This document shows positions 35,177-44,375 of a DNA stretch of 64,000 bases, in pieces (positions within the stretch are counted from its first letter, which is position 1; every line of letters begins with the position of its first letter). Source of the DNA: Gottfriedia luciferensis (lineage in GTDB: Bacteria > Bacillota > Bacilli > Bacillales > Bacillaceae_G); the NCBI RefSeq assembly GCF_001712755.1, contig NZ_MDKC01000004.1:1-64000 (forward strand). The letters run 5' to 3'. The translations under genes and the position numbers were made by a program. The notes beneath the pieces were generated by a model. The model had not been told where the DNA came from, searched no databases, and saw nothing but the letters and a program-made list of their open reading frames with translations.

Positions 35177-35459
35177 TTATTCATCAAAAAAAGTTTACGA
35201 TAAAAACCTAATTTAATATCTTTTACTTAGTGTAACTTAACAGGATATAAATCAGTTTGTATGAGAATTGAGAAAATGAGAAAATCAATTTATAAACTAA
35301 TCAATGAAACCTATATATCTAAAATTTGTTCTTAATATTTTTAATTCCAAGTTTGTTTCTTTTTTTTATAACTGAAGAATGTTAAGTTTTTATTTATAAT
35401 TACATATTTATAATCCTTAAGGTAACGCTATGAAAATGACCTAAATTAGGAGGCGTATT

Positions 35460-35877
35460 ATGCGTGCGGTTACTTATCAAGGGCATTATAATGTTAAAAC
35501 GATAAAAGTAGATGATTCAAAAATTCAACATAAAGATGATGTTATTATTAAAATTACTTCAACAGCAATTTGTGGTTCTGATTTACATTGCTACAAAAGC
35601 TGTTAAAAAATGTGGAACTGTTCAAATCACAGGTGTTTACGGTGGGAACTATAATGCGTTTCCTTTAGGTGCATTTTTTAGTAGAAATATAAATATAAAA
35701 ATGGGGCAAGCTCCAGCAAGACATTATATGCCATACTTGTATGATCAAATTACAAGTGGAAATATTGATCCGACGAAAATTATTACTCATAAATTATCTT
35801 TAGATGAAGCAAATCATGCTTATCATATTTTTAATAATAAAGAAGATAATTGTACTAAAGTGGTTTTGAAGCCATAA
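35460..35877 (+). pseudogene. Zinc-dependent alcohol dehydrogenase pseudogene with internal deletion
   Basis: The 5' part encodes an MDR-type start (MRAVTYQGHYNV...) through the zinc-site segment AICGSDLH. Immediately after comes, in another frame, the typical C-terminus (ATKAVKKCGTVQITGVYGG, MGQAPARHYMPYLY, EDNCTKVVLKP). About 250 residues are missing, including the nucleotide-binding domain, and the N-terminal frame stops near 35606. The junction is around 35587-35597. The start has an AGGAGG site. No functional enzyme can be made. Confidence 0.9.
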
Positions 35878-35879
35878 AT

Positions 35880-35907
35880 AAAGGAGTTCAATATTTTGAA
35901 CTCCTTT
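35880..35907. terminator. Bidirectional terminator between adh pseudogene and MFS gene
   Basis: AAAGGAGTTCAA (35880-35891) pairs perfectly with TTGAACTCCTTT (35896-35907) around a four-base loop. Confidence 0.85.
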
Positions 35908-35916
35908 AAATTTATT

Positions 35917-37200
35917 CTAGAGAGATATTTTATTTTGCTTATAATCTAATTGTTTTGGATGTGCCATTTTATAGGCCATCACGCCAAATAATACTCCCGC
36001 CAATCCTCTGAATATCGTTGAAATAATCATCGCAATATTCATACTGAATGACTCAAGTAAAAAAACACCAAATTGTGGAGCGATGAAGGCAACGATTGAA
36101 AGTAGGAAATTATAATTAGCAATATAAGAAGTTCGATGTTCTTCTTCAGTAGCTTCTAGTAAGCTATTAAATAATATTAATACGGTACCAGATACAAAAA
36201 ATCCTGATGTAAAGTTTACGATAAATAAGTATACATAATTTGTTGATAAAATATTTAAAATAGGTGCAGATGCCATTCCGATTGAAATCCAAATTAATAA
36301 TTGAGTATTACTATAACGATTTGCCATCTTTGCCCACCAACGAAAGCTAACGATTTGTGAAAGTTGGTTGCTTACAGTAAATAAACTAATCCAAAAAGCA
36401 GTTGCATGAGCAAATCTTATTTGATAAATCGAAAATAAAGACCATGCCATTTGCCACGCGAAGTTAAAAAATAGAGCACAAATTAAAAATGTTATATAGG
36501 GTTTATACTGAAAGAGATGTTTTGAAAAAGGAGAATAATGATTTGAAATTTCAATTTTTTGCTTCTCCTCTTTATGTTTCAATATATAAAAGAACTCGAT
36601 CATTCCGAATATAAATGCAAATAAAAAAAGTAATTGATATGGAAGGGCACTTTTTGGGCTAATGGATTTCATACATATTCCTGCTACAAGCGTTACAATC
36701 ATACCCGTAAAGGTTAGTATTCTATTTCGATTACCAAAAAATGTGTTCCGACGATCAGCTGGAATTAAATCACCGATAAATGCTTGCCAGCTTAAATTTA
36801 GAAATGTGCCAGGGAAATTCATTAATGCAATTAAAATAACAAAAAACCATGCGATATGCTCTGATTTAATAAATGGAAGAAAAACCATTATTAATAGAAA
36901 AAAACGCGTAAAGAAAATGGAGTAGGCAGTGAATTTTCTTTTTTCTTCTAATTTATTAACCATAAAAGCAGCTGGGAGCATTGCGGCCATTCCGACAATT
37001 GAAGGTAAGGAAGAAATTAAACCAACTTGATAATTGGTAGCACCTAAAATTGCAATAGCAAACAATATAAAATAGTTATTTGATAAACTTATTGCGATTG
37101 TAGATGCGGCTCCATTTTTAATGCTTTGGGTTTCATTGTGTAGCACATCTTGTTTACTGTAAATCAACTGACGTTCCTTCTTCCTTTTTTTTAATTTCAT
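35917..37200 (-). CDS. MFS transporter
   Basis: The 427-residue protein has about twelve membrane helices, a short charged N-terminus rich in lysine and arginine, and a charged loop between halves (KHKEEKQKIEIS near residue 210), as in the major facilitator superfamily. It is likely a proton-coupled efflux or uptake carrier in the cytoplasmic membrane. No motif fixes the substrate and there is no adjacent regulator. A second in-frame start could lie a few codons downstream. Confidence 0.85.
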   Translation of the reverse strand: MKLKKRKKERQLIYSKQDVLHNETQSIKNGAASTIAISLSNNYFILFAIAILGATNYQVGLISSLPSIVGMAAMLPAAFMVNKLEEKRKFTAYSIFFTRFFLLIMVFLPFIKSEHIAWFFVILIALMNFPGTFLNLSWQAFIGDLIPADRRNTFFGNRNRILTFTGMIVTLVAGICMKSISPKSALPYQLLFLFAFIFGMIEFFYILKHKEEKQKIEISNHYSPFSKHLFQYKPYITFLICALFFNFAWQMAWSLFSIYQIRFAHATAFWISLFTVSNQLSQIVSFRWWAKMANRYSNTQLLIWISIGMASAPILNILSTNYVYLFIVNFTSGFFVSGTVLILFNSLLEATEEEHRTSYIANYNFLLSIVAFIAPQFGVFLLESFSMNIAMIISTIFRGLAGVLFGVMAYKMAHPKQLDYKQNKISL

Positions 37201-37663
37201 AATTTAGATAAAAAAATCTATTTTAAATTTTTAAATAATTCATTAGAACAATAGCATATTTATTCATTAAATTCTATGTTTTAGAACTAAGTTTAAATGT
37301 AAAATAATGGCTTTATTTTGAATAGGAATTTCCATAAATTAGCTATTTATTTCAGAGTTTAAAAATTGCAATTTATAATTATTTTTAATAAACTAGAATA
37401 ATCTGTCTGATGTAATAAGAATCATATTTTAAACATATTAAATATTGGAAAGAACATTTTTTAATAGTTAAGCCATACTAATATTAGAATTGACGTAAAA
37501 ATAATTTAATTATTTCATCGTCAATTTTTTATTGCACTTTAAGAAATATAACCCGGCGTAGTAGCCAATTCACTACGTCTCTAGACTTCGCCTAAAAAGG
37601 CTGGTCAATCGAAGTTTTCTTTATTTTACATAATTAAGAATATACGGCAAGGAGAAGAGACAT
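37201..37663. other. Intergenic stretch with structured element
   Basis: Bases 37201-37550 are A+T-rich with no supported gene. From 37554 the stretch turns G+C-richer and holds two hairpins: CGTAGT (37557-37562) with ACTACG (37572-37577), and ACTTCG (37585-37590) with CGAAGT (37610-37615). The second is shared with 56716-56766. The next gene starts at 37664 with AAGGAG upstream. Confidence 0.6.
37573..37624 (+). repeat. Dispersed hairpin element, copy 1
   Basis: CTACGTCTCT, then a 6-bp stem ACTTCG/CGAAGT enclosing CCTAAAAAGGCTGGTCAAT, then TTTTCTTTAT. Copy 2 at 56716-56766 keeps the flanks and the loop pattern (CCTAAA..GGCT..CCAATC) but has a different stem, TTTCC/GGAAA, also paired. Confidence 0.6.
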
Positions 37664-38038
37664 ATGTTTTCACCAGTTTACAAAGTAAATGATGATGGAG
37701 AAATTTACTTAAGTACAAAAGGCTTTTCAGTAACCTACGACCAATTTAAAGAGGATGAACAAGGAAACGCATATGTAATCGTAAAAAGCGATGAAGAACC
37801 TCTAATTAGAGTAAAACTACTTCTACATAATATTGGTAATGCAAAAACACCAGAATTAGAAGTAAAAAACAAATCTGGATTAGGTCAGGTGGAAATAAGA
37901 TTACTTCGAGTAAAAATTAAAAAATTCAAAAATGGATGGGGAGCAAAAATTGCTTTATCTAATGGAGAAGTGACGATTAAAGGTGATATACCTAAACACG
38001 TCAAGATCCAAGTAGTAAGAAAAGTTAAATTAGCGTAA
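37664..38038 (+). CDS. Small protein of unknown function
   Basis: The 124-residue, lysine-rich, mostly beta-predicted cytoplasmic protein has no signal peptide or membrane segment. I do not recognise a family. The first half is acidic-balanced (MFSPVYKVNDDGEIYLSTKG); the second half is strongly basic (RLLRVKIKKFKNGWGAKIAL, IPKHVKIQVVRKVKLA). A good AAGGAG site lies before the ATG, and coding-like composition supports it as real. It stands alone between two long intergenic stretches. Confidence 0.7.
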   Translation: MFSPVYKVNDDGEIYLSTKGFSVTYDQFKEDEQGNAYVIVKSDEEPLIRVKLLLHNIGNAKTPELEVKNKSGLGQVEIRLLRVKIKKFKNGWGAKIALSNGEVTIKGDIPKHVKIQVVRKVKLA

Positions 38039-38221
38039 TTTTTTATTTAATAATAACTAATGATTTAGAGTTCCACTATTATTTTTGTACTTATTATGTT
38101 TATACGTTTATTATTTAAAAAAACTGATTTATCAACTAGTAGCGGGTTATTTAAATTAAAGTATAATCTTCCCTCTATCAGTCAAAAAATTGAAATTATT
38201 AATAAAACAATGATTTTATGC

Positions 38222-38259
38222 TAAAAGCCTGAGTTCTATATAAGAACTTGGGTTTTCTT
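38222..38259 (+). terminator. Terminator-like hairpin downstream of the small-protein gene
   Basis: AAAAGCCTGAGTTCT pairs with AGAACTTGGGTTTT with G-U pairs and is followed by TCTTTT. It lies ~190 bases after the gene. The remainder of 38039-38490 shows no supported gene. Confidence 0.6.
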
Positions 38260-38490
38260 TTAATCATCTTAAATAGTTATATTGTAAAATAAACTTTCAT
38301 TTTAGAAAAAAGTATAATCAACTTAAAATATTCAGAATGTAGTAAATAAAAAAGGATTTTATGAAGCTTCAAAGAATATGTAAAGATTAAAATATAAAAA
38401 TAATATTTTCTAATAGACTTCCTTTATGATAATTTTTTAAAAAAATAAGTAGTAAGATTAAATCCCAAATTGAATAAAAATGAATAGTTA

Positions 38491-39408
38491 ATGTATATAA
38501 CTAAACTGTTATTTAAGGATGTGAAAGAAATTAATATTGAAAATATAGAAGCGTTCATCCATGTAATTCACTATGGTAGCTTTAACAAAGCTGCAGAATC
38601 ACTTTTTCTATCACAACCAACTGTTACAGCTAGAATCCAATCTTTAGAAAGAGAATTAAATTGCCAGCTTTTTCACCGTTCCGGTAAACAAGTTAATATA
38701 ACAGAAGAGGGGAAGCGCTTCTTACCGTATGCTCAACAATTAGTTCATATTTACGAAAAAGGGAAGATGCACGTTAATCAAAAAAAATCACACAATAATG
38801 AATTGAAAATTGGCTGCACTGTTTCGGTTTCAAACTATGTTATTTCAGAAATTTTGCCAAAACTTTCGGTAAGTAATGAAGATTTACATTATAAAGTTAT
38901 TACGGGTAAGAGTGATGAATTAATTAGTAAAGTGTTAAATAATGAAATTGATATAGGTTTTGTTCGGAAAACTAGTCACCCTAGCTTACAATCAATTAAA
39001 TTATTTGAAGATCCAATTACGCTTTATGTTTATAAAGACCATCCGTTTATTTCAAAAAAATCGATCACAATTCAAGATATCGCTCAGGAAAATCTTATTT
39101 TTTTTGAATGCGGTTCATTAGATTGGCTTAGAATTCATCGTTTATTTGAAAATCTAGAGGCTCCTCCAAATATTAGGATTCATACTGATAGTTCGGAGAT
39201 GGCAAAAAAACTTATTATAGAACAATTTGGAATTGCTTTCTTGCCTAGTATCAGTGTGAAAAAAGAAGCTAAAGAAGGAATACTATTTCCAATACATATT
39301 GAAGAAACAAAGGGAATTTTTCTTCAAACAAATATTTTCTGTAATCGTGGAGAGTATACAGATTTAATGAATGAAATAGTTGAATTAAGCAAAGAGTTGG
39401 TGAAATAG
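38491..39408 (+). CDS. LysR family regulator (YtlI/CysL-like), probable activator of the sulfur operon
   Basis: The 305-residue protein has an N-terminal LysR winged helix (IEAFIHVIHYGSFNKAAESL, then SQPTVTARIQSLE) and a C-terminal periplasmic-binding-like effector domain. The real start may be later than ATG 38491: that ATG lacks a ribosome site, while AAGGATGTG lies at 38515-38523 and the conserved region begins at about residue 15. It lies directly upstream of, and in the same orientation as, the cysteine-derivative operon. That matches how YtlI sits by the ytm operon in B. subtilis. O-acetylserine-type effectors are possible. Confidence 0.85.
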   Translation: MYITKLLFKDVKEINIENIEAFIHVIHYGSFNKAAESLFLSQPTVTARIQSLERELNCQLFHRSGKQVNITEEGKRFLPYAQQLVHIYEKGKMHVNQKKSHNNELKIGCTVSVSNYVISEILPKLSVSNEDLHYKVITGKSDELISKVLNNEIDIGFVRKTSHPSLQSIKLFEDPITLYVYKDHPFISKKSITIQDIAQENLIFFECGSLDWLRIHRLFENLEAPPNIRIHTDSSEMAKKLIIEQFGIAFLPSISVKKEAKEGILFPIHIEETKGIFLQTNIFCNRGEYTDLMNEIVELSKELVK

Positions 39409-39421
39409 CCAACTCTTTTTT
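39391..39421 (+). terminator. Terminator overlapping the LysR stop codon
   Basis: AAAGAGTTGG (39391-39400) pairs with CCAACTCTTT (39409-39418), with the stop codon TAG in the loop and a T-run after. The gene's own 3' end forms the left arm. Confidence 0.85.
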
Positions 39422-39572
39422 CTTTTTTAACAAGCTAAAAATATAACCAAATATAAGAATTTGGGGGCATCCTCAATTGACAATCAACTAGATCGTGCTT
39501 AAGGGAGCAATAAAATTAATGAGCTAATTCAAATATTTAATAAAACGATAGAAAAGTTCTATTGGAAATTAC

Positions 39573-39638
39573 GTTGACTAAATATTCTGTCAGTGATAAA
39601 GTTTATAACAATTAATTCCTAGTTAACCTATAAGGAAT
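39573..39638 (+). promoter_or_regulatory. Promoter region of the cysteine-derivative operon
   Basis: TTGACT near 39574 with a -10-like TAAAGT 17 bases later is a plausible promoter. Downstream, ATTCCT (39615-39620) and AGGAAT (39633-39638) form a dyad just before the AAAGGAGGG ribosome site. Whether this dyad is a LysR-type site or an mRNA hairpin is not clear. Confidence 0.4.
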
Positions 39639-39667
39639 GTTGGTTTTTTAAAAAAGGAGGGAACACG

Positions 39668-40213
39668 TTGAAGGATATTGTCATTATCTCTGCTAGCTCA
39701 TCACCAAACTCAAGATTGAATGGCATACTCCAATTTGTAAAAGAAAAGTGGACTAATGAAGGTATTAAAGTATGCCAAGTAAATATTGGGGATTTGCCAA
39801 CAGAAGCTTTAATTAAGAGCGATTTTAGTAATGAAGAAATTAAAGAAGCCCTTAATAAAATTGAGAATTCGATCGGGGTTGTTATTGCAGGACCAGTCTA
39901 TAAGGCCTCCTATTCAGGTTTATTAAAAATATTTTTAGACTTAATTCCTCAGAATGGCTTGAAAAATAAAGTTGTCCTTCCTGTCTTCATCGGTGGTACA
40001 ATTGCCCATTTACTCAGTTTAGATTATGCATTAAAACCAGTTCTCTCTGTTCTTGGGGGAAATCATTTTGTTACTGGTGTTTATGCAATTGATGATTGGG
40101 TAATAAGAGATTATCAAAATCATTTTTCATTATCTAATGAATTAACAGAGAGATTAAATAAAGCAGCTGAAGAATTATCAGAAGAGTTAATTTGGCTAGC
40201 AGTAAGACCCTAA
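39668..40213 (+). CDS. NAD(P)H-dependent FMN reductase (SsuE-like)
   Basis: The 181-residue flavodoxin-fold protein starts with the FMN-binding ISASSSPNSRLN loop (residues 6-17) and has the AGPVYKASYSGLLKIFLDL segment near residue 76 typical of SsuE/NADPH-dependent FMN reductases. It would supply FMNH2 to the two flavin-dependent monooxygenases encoded later in the operon. The start is TTG 39668 with a strong AAAGGAGGG. It is the first gene of the operon; no FMN reductase with this role is present in B. subtilis ytm, as far as I recall. Confidence 0.9.
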   Translation: MKDIVIISASSSPNSRLNGILQFVKEKWTNEGIKVCQVNIGDLPTEALIKSDFSNEEIKEALNKIENSIGVVIAGPVYKASYSGLLKIFLDLIPQNGLKNKVVLPVFIGGTIAHLLSLDYALKPVLSVLGGNHFVTGVYAIDDWVIRDYQNHFSLSNELTERLNKAAEELSEELIWLAVRP

Positions 40214-40242
40214 AAAAATTATTCAGAAATGAGGAAATGGGA

Positions 40243-41058
40243 ATGAAAAAGTTTGTGATTACACTTGTATCCTTGGCAGTCGTAGTTTTAATCATTACAT
40301 TTGCTTTAAAAAATAAAGATAAAGAGGCAGCAACAGCTACTGATTCAAAAGTTCAAAGAATTGTTGTAGGTACTGGTACACAATTTCCAAATGTGTGCTT
40401 TATCGATAAAGATGGAAATTTAACTGGTTTTGATGTTGAACTTGTAAAAGAAATTGATAAAAGATTGCCAGAATACAAGTTTGATTTAAAAACATATGAA
40501 TTTTCGAGCTTATTGTTAAGTCTAGAAACTAAGAAAATAGATTTTGTTGCTCATGAAATTGAAAAAAATCCAGAGAGGGAAGAGAAGTATTTATTTAACA
40601 AAGAAGCTTATGCGCATTGGAAAAATAAAATCGTTGTTGCAAAAGGGAATAATTCAATTCAATCAATTGATGACTTAAAAGGCAAAAAGGTATTAACATC
40701 CGCTACAAGTGCAGAAGCACAAATTCTTGAAAACTATAATAAAGAGCATAATAACGCTATTAAAATTGTTTATCAGAATGGTGGAGCAAATGATACTGTA
40801 CAGCAAATTACTTCAGGACGTGTAGATGCTACAGTTGCTGCAGATTTTACCTTATCTTTGATTGATCCAAAAGGTGAATTGAAAACAGTAGGGTCAGCTT
40901 TGACTGAGGCTGATGTATTATTTGCCTTTAGAAAAAATGATACAAAAGATCAAAAATTAGCAGATGCTATTGACGAAGCACTATTAAAAATAAAAGCAGA
41001 TGGAACACTTGCTAACTTAAGCAAAAAGTGGTTAGGTGCTGATTTTACAGAAAATTAA
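40243..41058 (+). CDS. Amino acid ABC transporter substrate-binding protein (TcyJ/TcyK-like)
   Basis: The 271-residue family-3 solute-binding protein has an N-terminal hydrophobic segment (MKKFVITLVSLAVVVLIITF) without a lipobox cysteine, so it is either released or anchored by this helix. The SBP_bac_3 body begins IVVGTGTQFPNVCFID and includes LTGFDVELVKEI. ATG 40243 is preferred to earlier in-frame starts because GAGGA lies at 40231-40235. It likely binds cystine or S-modified cysteines, judged from the operon. Intact. Confidence 0.88.
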   Translation: MKKFVITLVSLAVVVLIITFALKNKDKEAATATDSKVQRIVVGTGTQFPNVCFIDKDGNLTGFDVELVKEIDKRLPEYKFDLKTYEFSSLLLSLETKKIDFVAHEIEKNPEREEKYLFNKEAYAHWKNKIVVAKGNNSIQSIDDLKGKKVLTSATSAEAQILENYNKEHNNAIKIVYQNGGANDTVQQITSGRVDATVAADFTLSLIDPKGELKTVGSALTEADVLFAFRKNDTKDQKLADAIDEALLKIKADGTLANLSKKWLGADFTEN

Positions 41059-41083
41059 AGCTAAAACCAAAGGGTGAGAAGGA

Positions 41084-41866
41084 ATGGGTGCTGATTTTAA
41101 AGCTGGATTGATCTTTGAATATTTTATTAAATTACTACCTTTTATAAAGATTTCGTTAATCATTGTAGGGAGTTCTATTTTAGTAGGGTTAGGTTTTGGC
41201 TTACTTGTAGCCTTACCTAGAATGTATAAGGTACCAATTTTTCAAAGAATCTCGCAAATATATGTTTCATTTTTTAGGGGAACTCCAATTTTAATTCAAT
41301 TATTTTTAATTTATTATGGCGTACCTGAGCTATTAAAACTAGTAGAAGTAGATGTTAGTAGAATTGATGTTTTATATTTTGTCATTTTAACATACGGATT
41401 ACACAGTGCGGCTTTTATTTCAGAAGGTATTCGTGCATCAGTTAGTGCTGTAGATAGAGGGCAAATTGAAGCAGCTTATTCTGTTGGAATGGACGGATAT
41501 CAGGCTTTTAAGAGAATCATAGCACCACAAGCATTCGCTATATGGATCCCTATTTTAGGAAACTTATTAATAGGAACACTAAAAGATACATCATTAGCAT
41601 TTACTCTCGGGGTAATAGAGTTAACAGGGCAATCACAAACATTAGGTTTACTAAATCGTCATTTTATTGAATCCTATCTTGCACTTGCTCTCGTTTATTT
41701 TATTTTAAGTGCCTTTCTTGAAAAAGGATTTATCTTATTAGAAAACCGGTTTGGAAAATATGAAAGAACAAGTGTTGAAAAGAAAGAAAAAACTTTTAAA
41801 ATCCGTAACTTATTTGGAAAAATGAATCGGGATGTCGTTGCTGTGAAAGAAGGTACGAGATTATGA
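41084..41866 (+). CDS. Amino acid ABC transporter permease (TcyL-like)
   Basis: The 260-residue polar amino acid permease (HisM/GlnP type) has about five membrane helices and the EAA loop ([25 protein letters not shown], shown here in two parts: [10 protein letters not shown] near residue 127 and RIIAPQAF). It pairs with the next permease, overlapped by four bases (ATGA). Together with the binding protein and the ATPase it forms a complete importer. The C-terminus is extended and charged. Confidence 0.92.
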   Translation: MGADFKAGLIFEYFIKLLPFIKISLIIVGSSILVGLGFGLLVALPRMYKVPIFQRISQIYVSFFRGTPILIQLFLIYYGVPELLKLVEVDVSRIDVLYFVILTYGLHSAAFISEGIRASVSAVDRGQIEAAYSVGMDGYQAFKRIIAPQAFAIWIPILGNLLIGTLKDTSLAFTLGVIELTGQSQTLGLLNRHFIESYLALALVYFILSAFLEKGFILLENRFGKYERTSVEKKEKTFKIRNLFGKMNRDVVAVKEGTRL

Positions 41867-42573
41867 AACTAGATTTCTCATTTATTTGGGAGGCATTTAT
41901 ACAAATACTACCTGCAATTCCAACTACACTGTTCATAACTTTTTTGTCAGTCCTTATTGGGTTTGTAATAGGAACTTATACGGCTATTGTTCGTATTTAT
42001 AAGGTTCCAATATTAAGTCAGGCAGCATCTAGTTACGTTACGATTATTCGAGGAACACCGATGATTACACACTTGTTAATTATTTATTATTCAATCTCAA
42101 TGCTATTAGATTCACTTTCTAAACATTATCATTTTGCTTTTAATTCATCATCAATTCCTATGACAGCTTTTGCAATTATTTCCTTTTCTATTACAGCAGG
42201 TGCGTATTTATCTGAAGTGGTTAGAGCTGGAATTACAAATATCGATCGAGGACAAATTGAAGCTGCTTATTCGGTTGGTATGACAACAACACAAGCACTA
42301 AGAAGAATTGTATTTCCACAAGCCTTCGCTGTAAGTTTACCAAATTTATCAAATACATTTATTGGAATGCTGCATGGATCAACTTTGGCATTTATTGTTT
42401 CTGTTGTAGATATAAACGCAAAGGCACAAATTGTAGCTTCTACAAATTGGAAGTTTTTTGAGGCATATATTGCAGCAGCACTAATATTCTGGGGAATTAC
42501 ATTAGTCATTGAAAGAATGACGAGTTTATTAGAGAAGAGATTTAGCGTCTTTAGTCGAGGGGGAGTGAAATGA
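41863..42573 (+). CDS. Amino acid ABC transporter permease (TcyM-like)
   Basis: The 236-residue second permease of the importer has five helices and the same EAA-loop signature ([23 protein letters not shown] region near residue 131). It overlaps the first permease gene upstream and the ATPase gene downstream by four bases each, which implies tight translational coupling and 1:1 assembly. No anomalies. Confidence 0.92.
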   Translation: MKLDFSFIWEAFIQILPAIPTTLFITFLSVLIGFVIGTYTAIVRIYKVPILSQAASSYVTIIRGTPMITHLLIIYYSISMLLDSLSKHYHFAFNSSSIPMTAFAIISFSITAGAYLSEVVRAGITNIDRGQIEAAYSVGMTTTQALRRIVFPQAFAVSLPNLSNTFIGMLHGSTLAFIVSVVDINAKAQIVASTNWKFFEAYIAAALIFWGITLVIERMTSLLEKRFSVFSRGGVK

Positions 42574-43322
42574 TTACTTTAACGAATGTAACAAAGTCCT
42601 TTGGAAAAAATCATGTCTTAAAAGGTATAGATTTAACTGTTAATAAAGGCGAAGTCGTCGCAATTCTAGGTCCTAGTGGATCAGGAAAAACAACTTTACT
42701 TCGTTGTATAAATTATTTAGAAAAACCAAATAAAGGAAAAATTACAATAGACGATTTTAAAGTAGATTTTAGTCAAGCTTCAAAAACCGAAATTCTTTCA
42801 TTGCGCCAGAAAACAGCTATGGTATTCCAACAATTTAACTTATTTAAAAATAAAACAGTAGTTGAAAATGTAATGGAAGGATTAGTAGTAGCTAAAAAAT
42901 GGTCCAAGGAAGCAGCATACAAAAAAAGCGCTGAATTACTTGAGAAAGTAGGCTTAGGAAACAAGTTAGATTCTTACCCTCTACAGTTATCCGGCGGACA
43001 GCAACAAAGAGTTGGAATTGCTCGGGCGCTTGCTTTAAATCCAGAGGTCATTTTATTCGACGAACCAACCTCTGCTTTAGATCCTGAATTAGTAGGTGAA
43101 GTACTAGCGATTATACGAAAAATAGCAAAAGAAGGAATTACAATGATTATCGTCACACATGAAATGGCATTTGCTAGGGATGTTGCTAATCATGTTGTGT
43201 TTATGGACGGCGGCATAATTGTTGAAGAAGGGAATCCAAAGACTATCTTTCAATCACCTAAAGAAGAAAGAACAATTCAGTTTTTAAAACGATTTTCAGA
43301 GGAAGACATGTACTATATTTAA
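42570..43322 (+). CDS. Amino acid ABC transporter ATP-binding protein (TcyN-like)
   Basis: The 250-residue ATPase of the importer has Walker [10 protein letters not shown] near residue 34, Q-loop MVFQQFNLF, signature LSGGQQQR near residue 139, Walker [13 protein letters not shown] and the H-loop VTHEM. It belongs to the GlnQ/polar amino acid subclass. It acts on the cytoplasmic face with the two preceding permeases. The ATG overlaps the permease stop. Confidence 0.95.
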   Translation: MITLTNVTKSFGKNHVLKGIDLTVNKGEVVAILGPSGSGKTTLLRCINYLEKPNKGKITIDDFKVDFSQASKTEILSLRQKTAMVFQQFNLFKNKTVVENVMEGLVVAKKWSKEAAYKKSAELLEKVGLGNKLDSYPLQLSGGQQQRVGIARALALNPEVILFDEPTSALDPELVGEVLAIIRKIAKEGITMIIVTHEMAFARDVANHVVFMDGGIIVEEGNPKTIFQSPKEERTIQFLKRFSEEDMYYI

Positions 43323-43340
43323 AAAAATGGAGGAAAGAAT

Positions 43341-44351
43341 ATGGGACTTAAATATGGATTCTTAGATCAAAGTATTATTTTTCCTGGTCAAACTGCAAAT
43401 GAAGTACTTATAAACACTATAAATCTAGCAAAAGAAGCTGAAAGATTAGGATTTAATCGATTTTGGGTATCAGAGCACCACAATTCACAAGGAATTGCTG
43501 GATCATCTCCAGAAGTGCTTGTTTCACATATTCTTGCTAAAACTGAACGAATTTCTGTTGGTTCAGGTGGGGTAATGTTACAGCATTATAGTCCGTATAA
43601 AGTAGCAGAAAACTTTAATGTATTAGCTAATTTGTCACCAAGTAGAGTAGAACTTGGCATAGGAAGAGCACCGGGCGGATTTCCAAAATCTAGCCAAGAA
43701 CTCCAAAAAAGCTTGAAAGAACCTCAATCTCTTGAAGAGAAAATTGATGAACTAGAAAATTTTTTATATCAGGATGCATCAGAAGTAAGTTCGTTTGATT
43801 CTTTACATGCTTCTCCATTACCACAGATTAGAGTTCCGCTATTTTTATTAGGAACAAGTGTATCAAGTGCTAAATTTGCGGCTAAAAAGGGCTATCCATA
43901 TGCATTTGCATTATTCATAAATAATGACCCAGTGGCAGCAAAGGAAGCAATCAAGGCTTATAATAATTCCTTTAATCATCAAAGTGGTAGAAAAACAAAG
44001 TTTATTATAGCCTTGTCTACGATTGTAACTGAAACGAAAGAGGAAGCACTAAAATTATCAGATCAATTACAAACTGTGCGAGTTACATTAGGGAATGGGC
44101 AAATTGTAAATGTCGGCACGCTTGAGCAAGCAGAGATTTACGCTAAACAAGCTGGCCAAACCTATACTACAGAAGTTCGAGAGGCAGACGTTCTTAAGGG
44201 AACAAAAGAAACTTTTCAAAAAAGGGTTTTTGAATATCAAAATGAATTCGGTATTGATGAATTTATTTTTACATCATTAATTCCAGATTTTGAAAGAAGA
44301 GTTCGCTCACTTCAATTAATTAAAGAGGCTTTTACAGAAATAACAGTTTGA
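43341..44351 (+). CDS. LLM-class flavin-dependent monooxygenase (YtmO-like)
   Basis: The 336-residue bacterial-luciferase-like TIM barrel resembles the MsnO/YhbW-type subfamily (WVSEHHNSQGIAGSSPEVL near residue 43, RVELGIGRAPGG near residue 104). By homology with the ytm operon it would use FMNH2 and oxygen on an S-substituted N-acetylcysteine or its product. Substrate is inferred from context only. A GGAGGAAAG site precedes the ATG. It lies 18 bases after the ATPase gene. Confidence 0.88.
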   Translation: MGLKYGFLDQSIIFPGQTANEVLINTINLAKEAERLGFNRFWVSEHHNSQGIAGSSPEVLVSHILAKTERISVGSGGVMLQHYSPYKVAENFNVLANLSPSRVELGIGRAPGGFPKSSQELQKSLKEPQSLEEKIDELENFLYQDASEVSSFDSLHASPLPQIRVPLFLLGTSVSSAKFAAKKGYPYAFALFINNDPVAAKEAIKAYNNSFNHQSGRKTKFIIALSTIVTETKEEALKLSDQLQTVRVTLGNGQIVNVGTLEQAEIYAKQAGQTYTTEVREADVLKGTKETFQKRVFEYQNEFGIDEFIFTSLIPDFERRVRSLQLIKEAFTEITV

Positions 44352-44375
44352 CTTAACAGTTTAGGAGTTGAAGCC

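Noticed and set aside
39470-39600. Gene remnant between the LysR gene and the FMN reductase
   Set aside because: A short readable stretch (ELIQIFNKTIEKFY) did not match any family I know and has stops on both sides.
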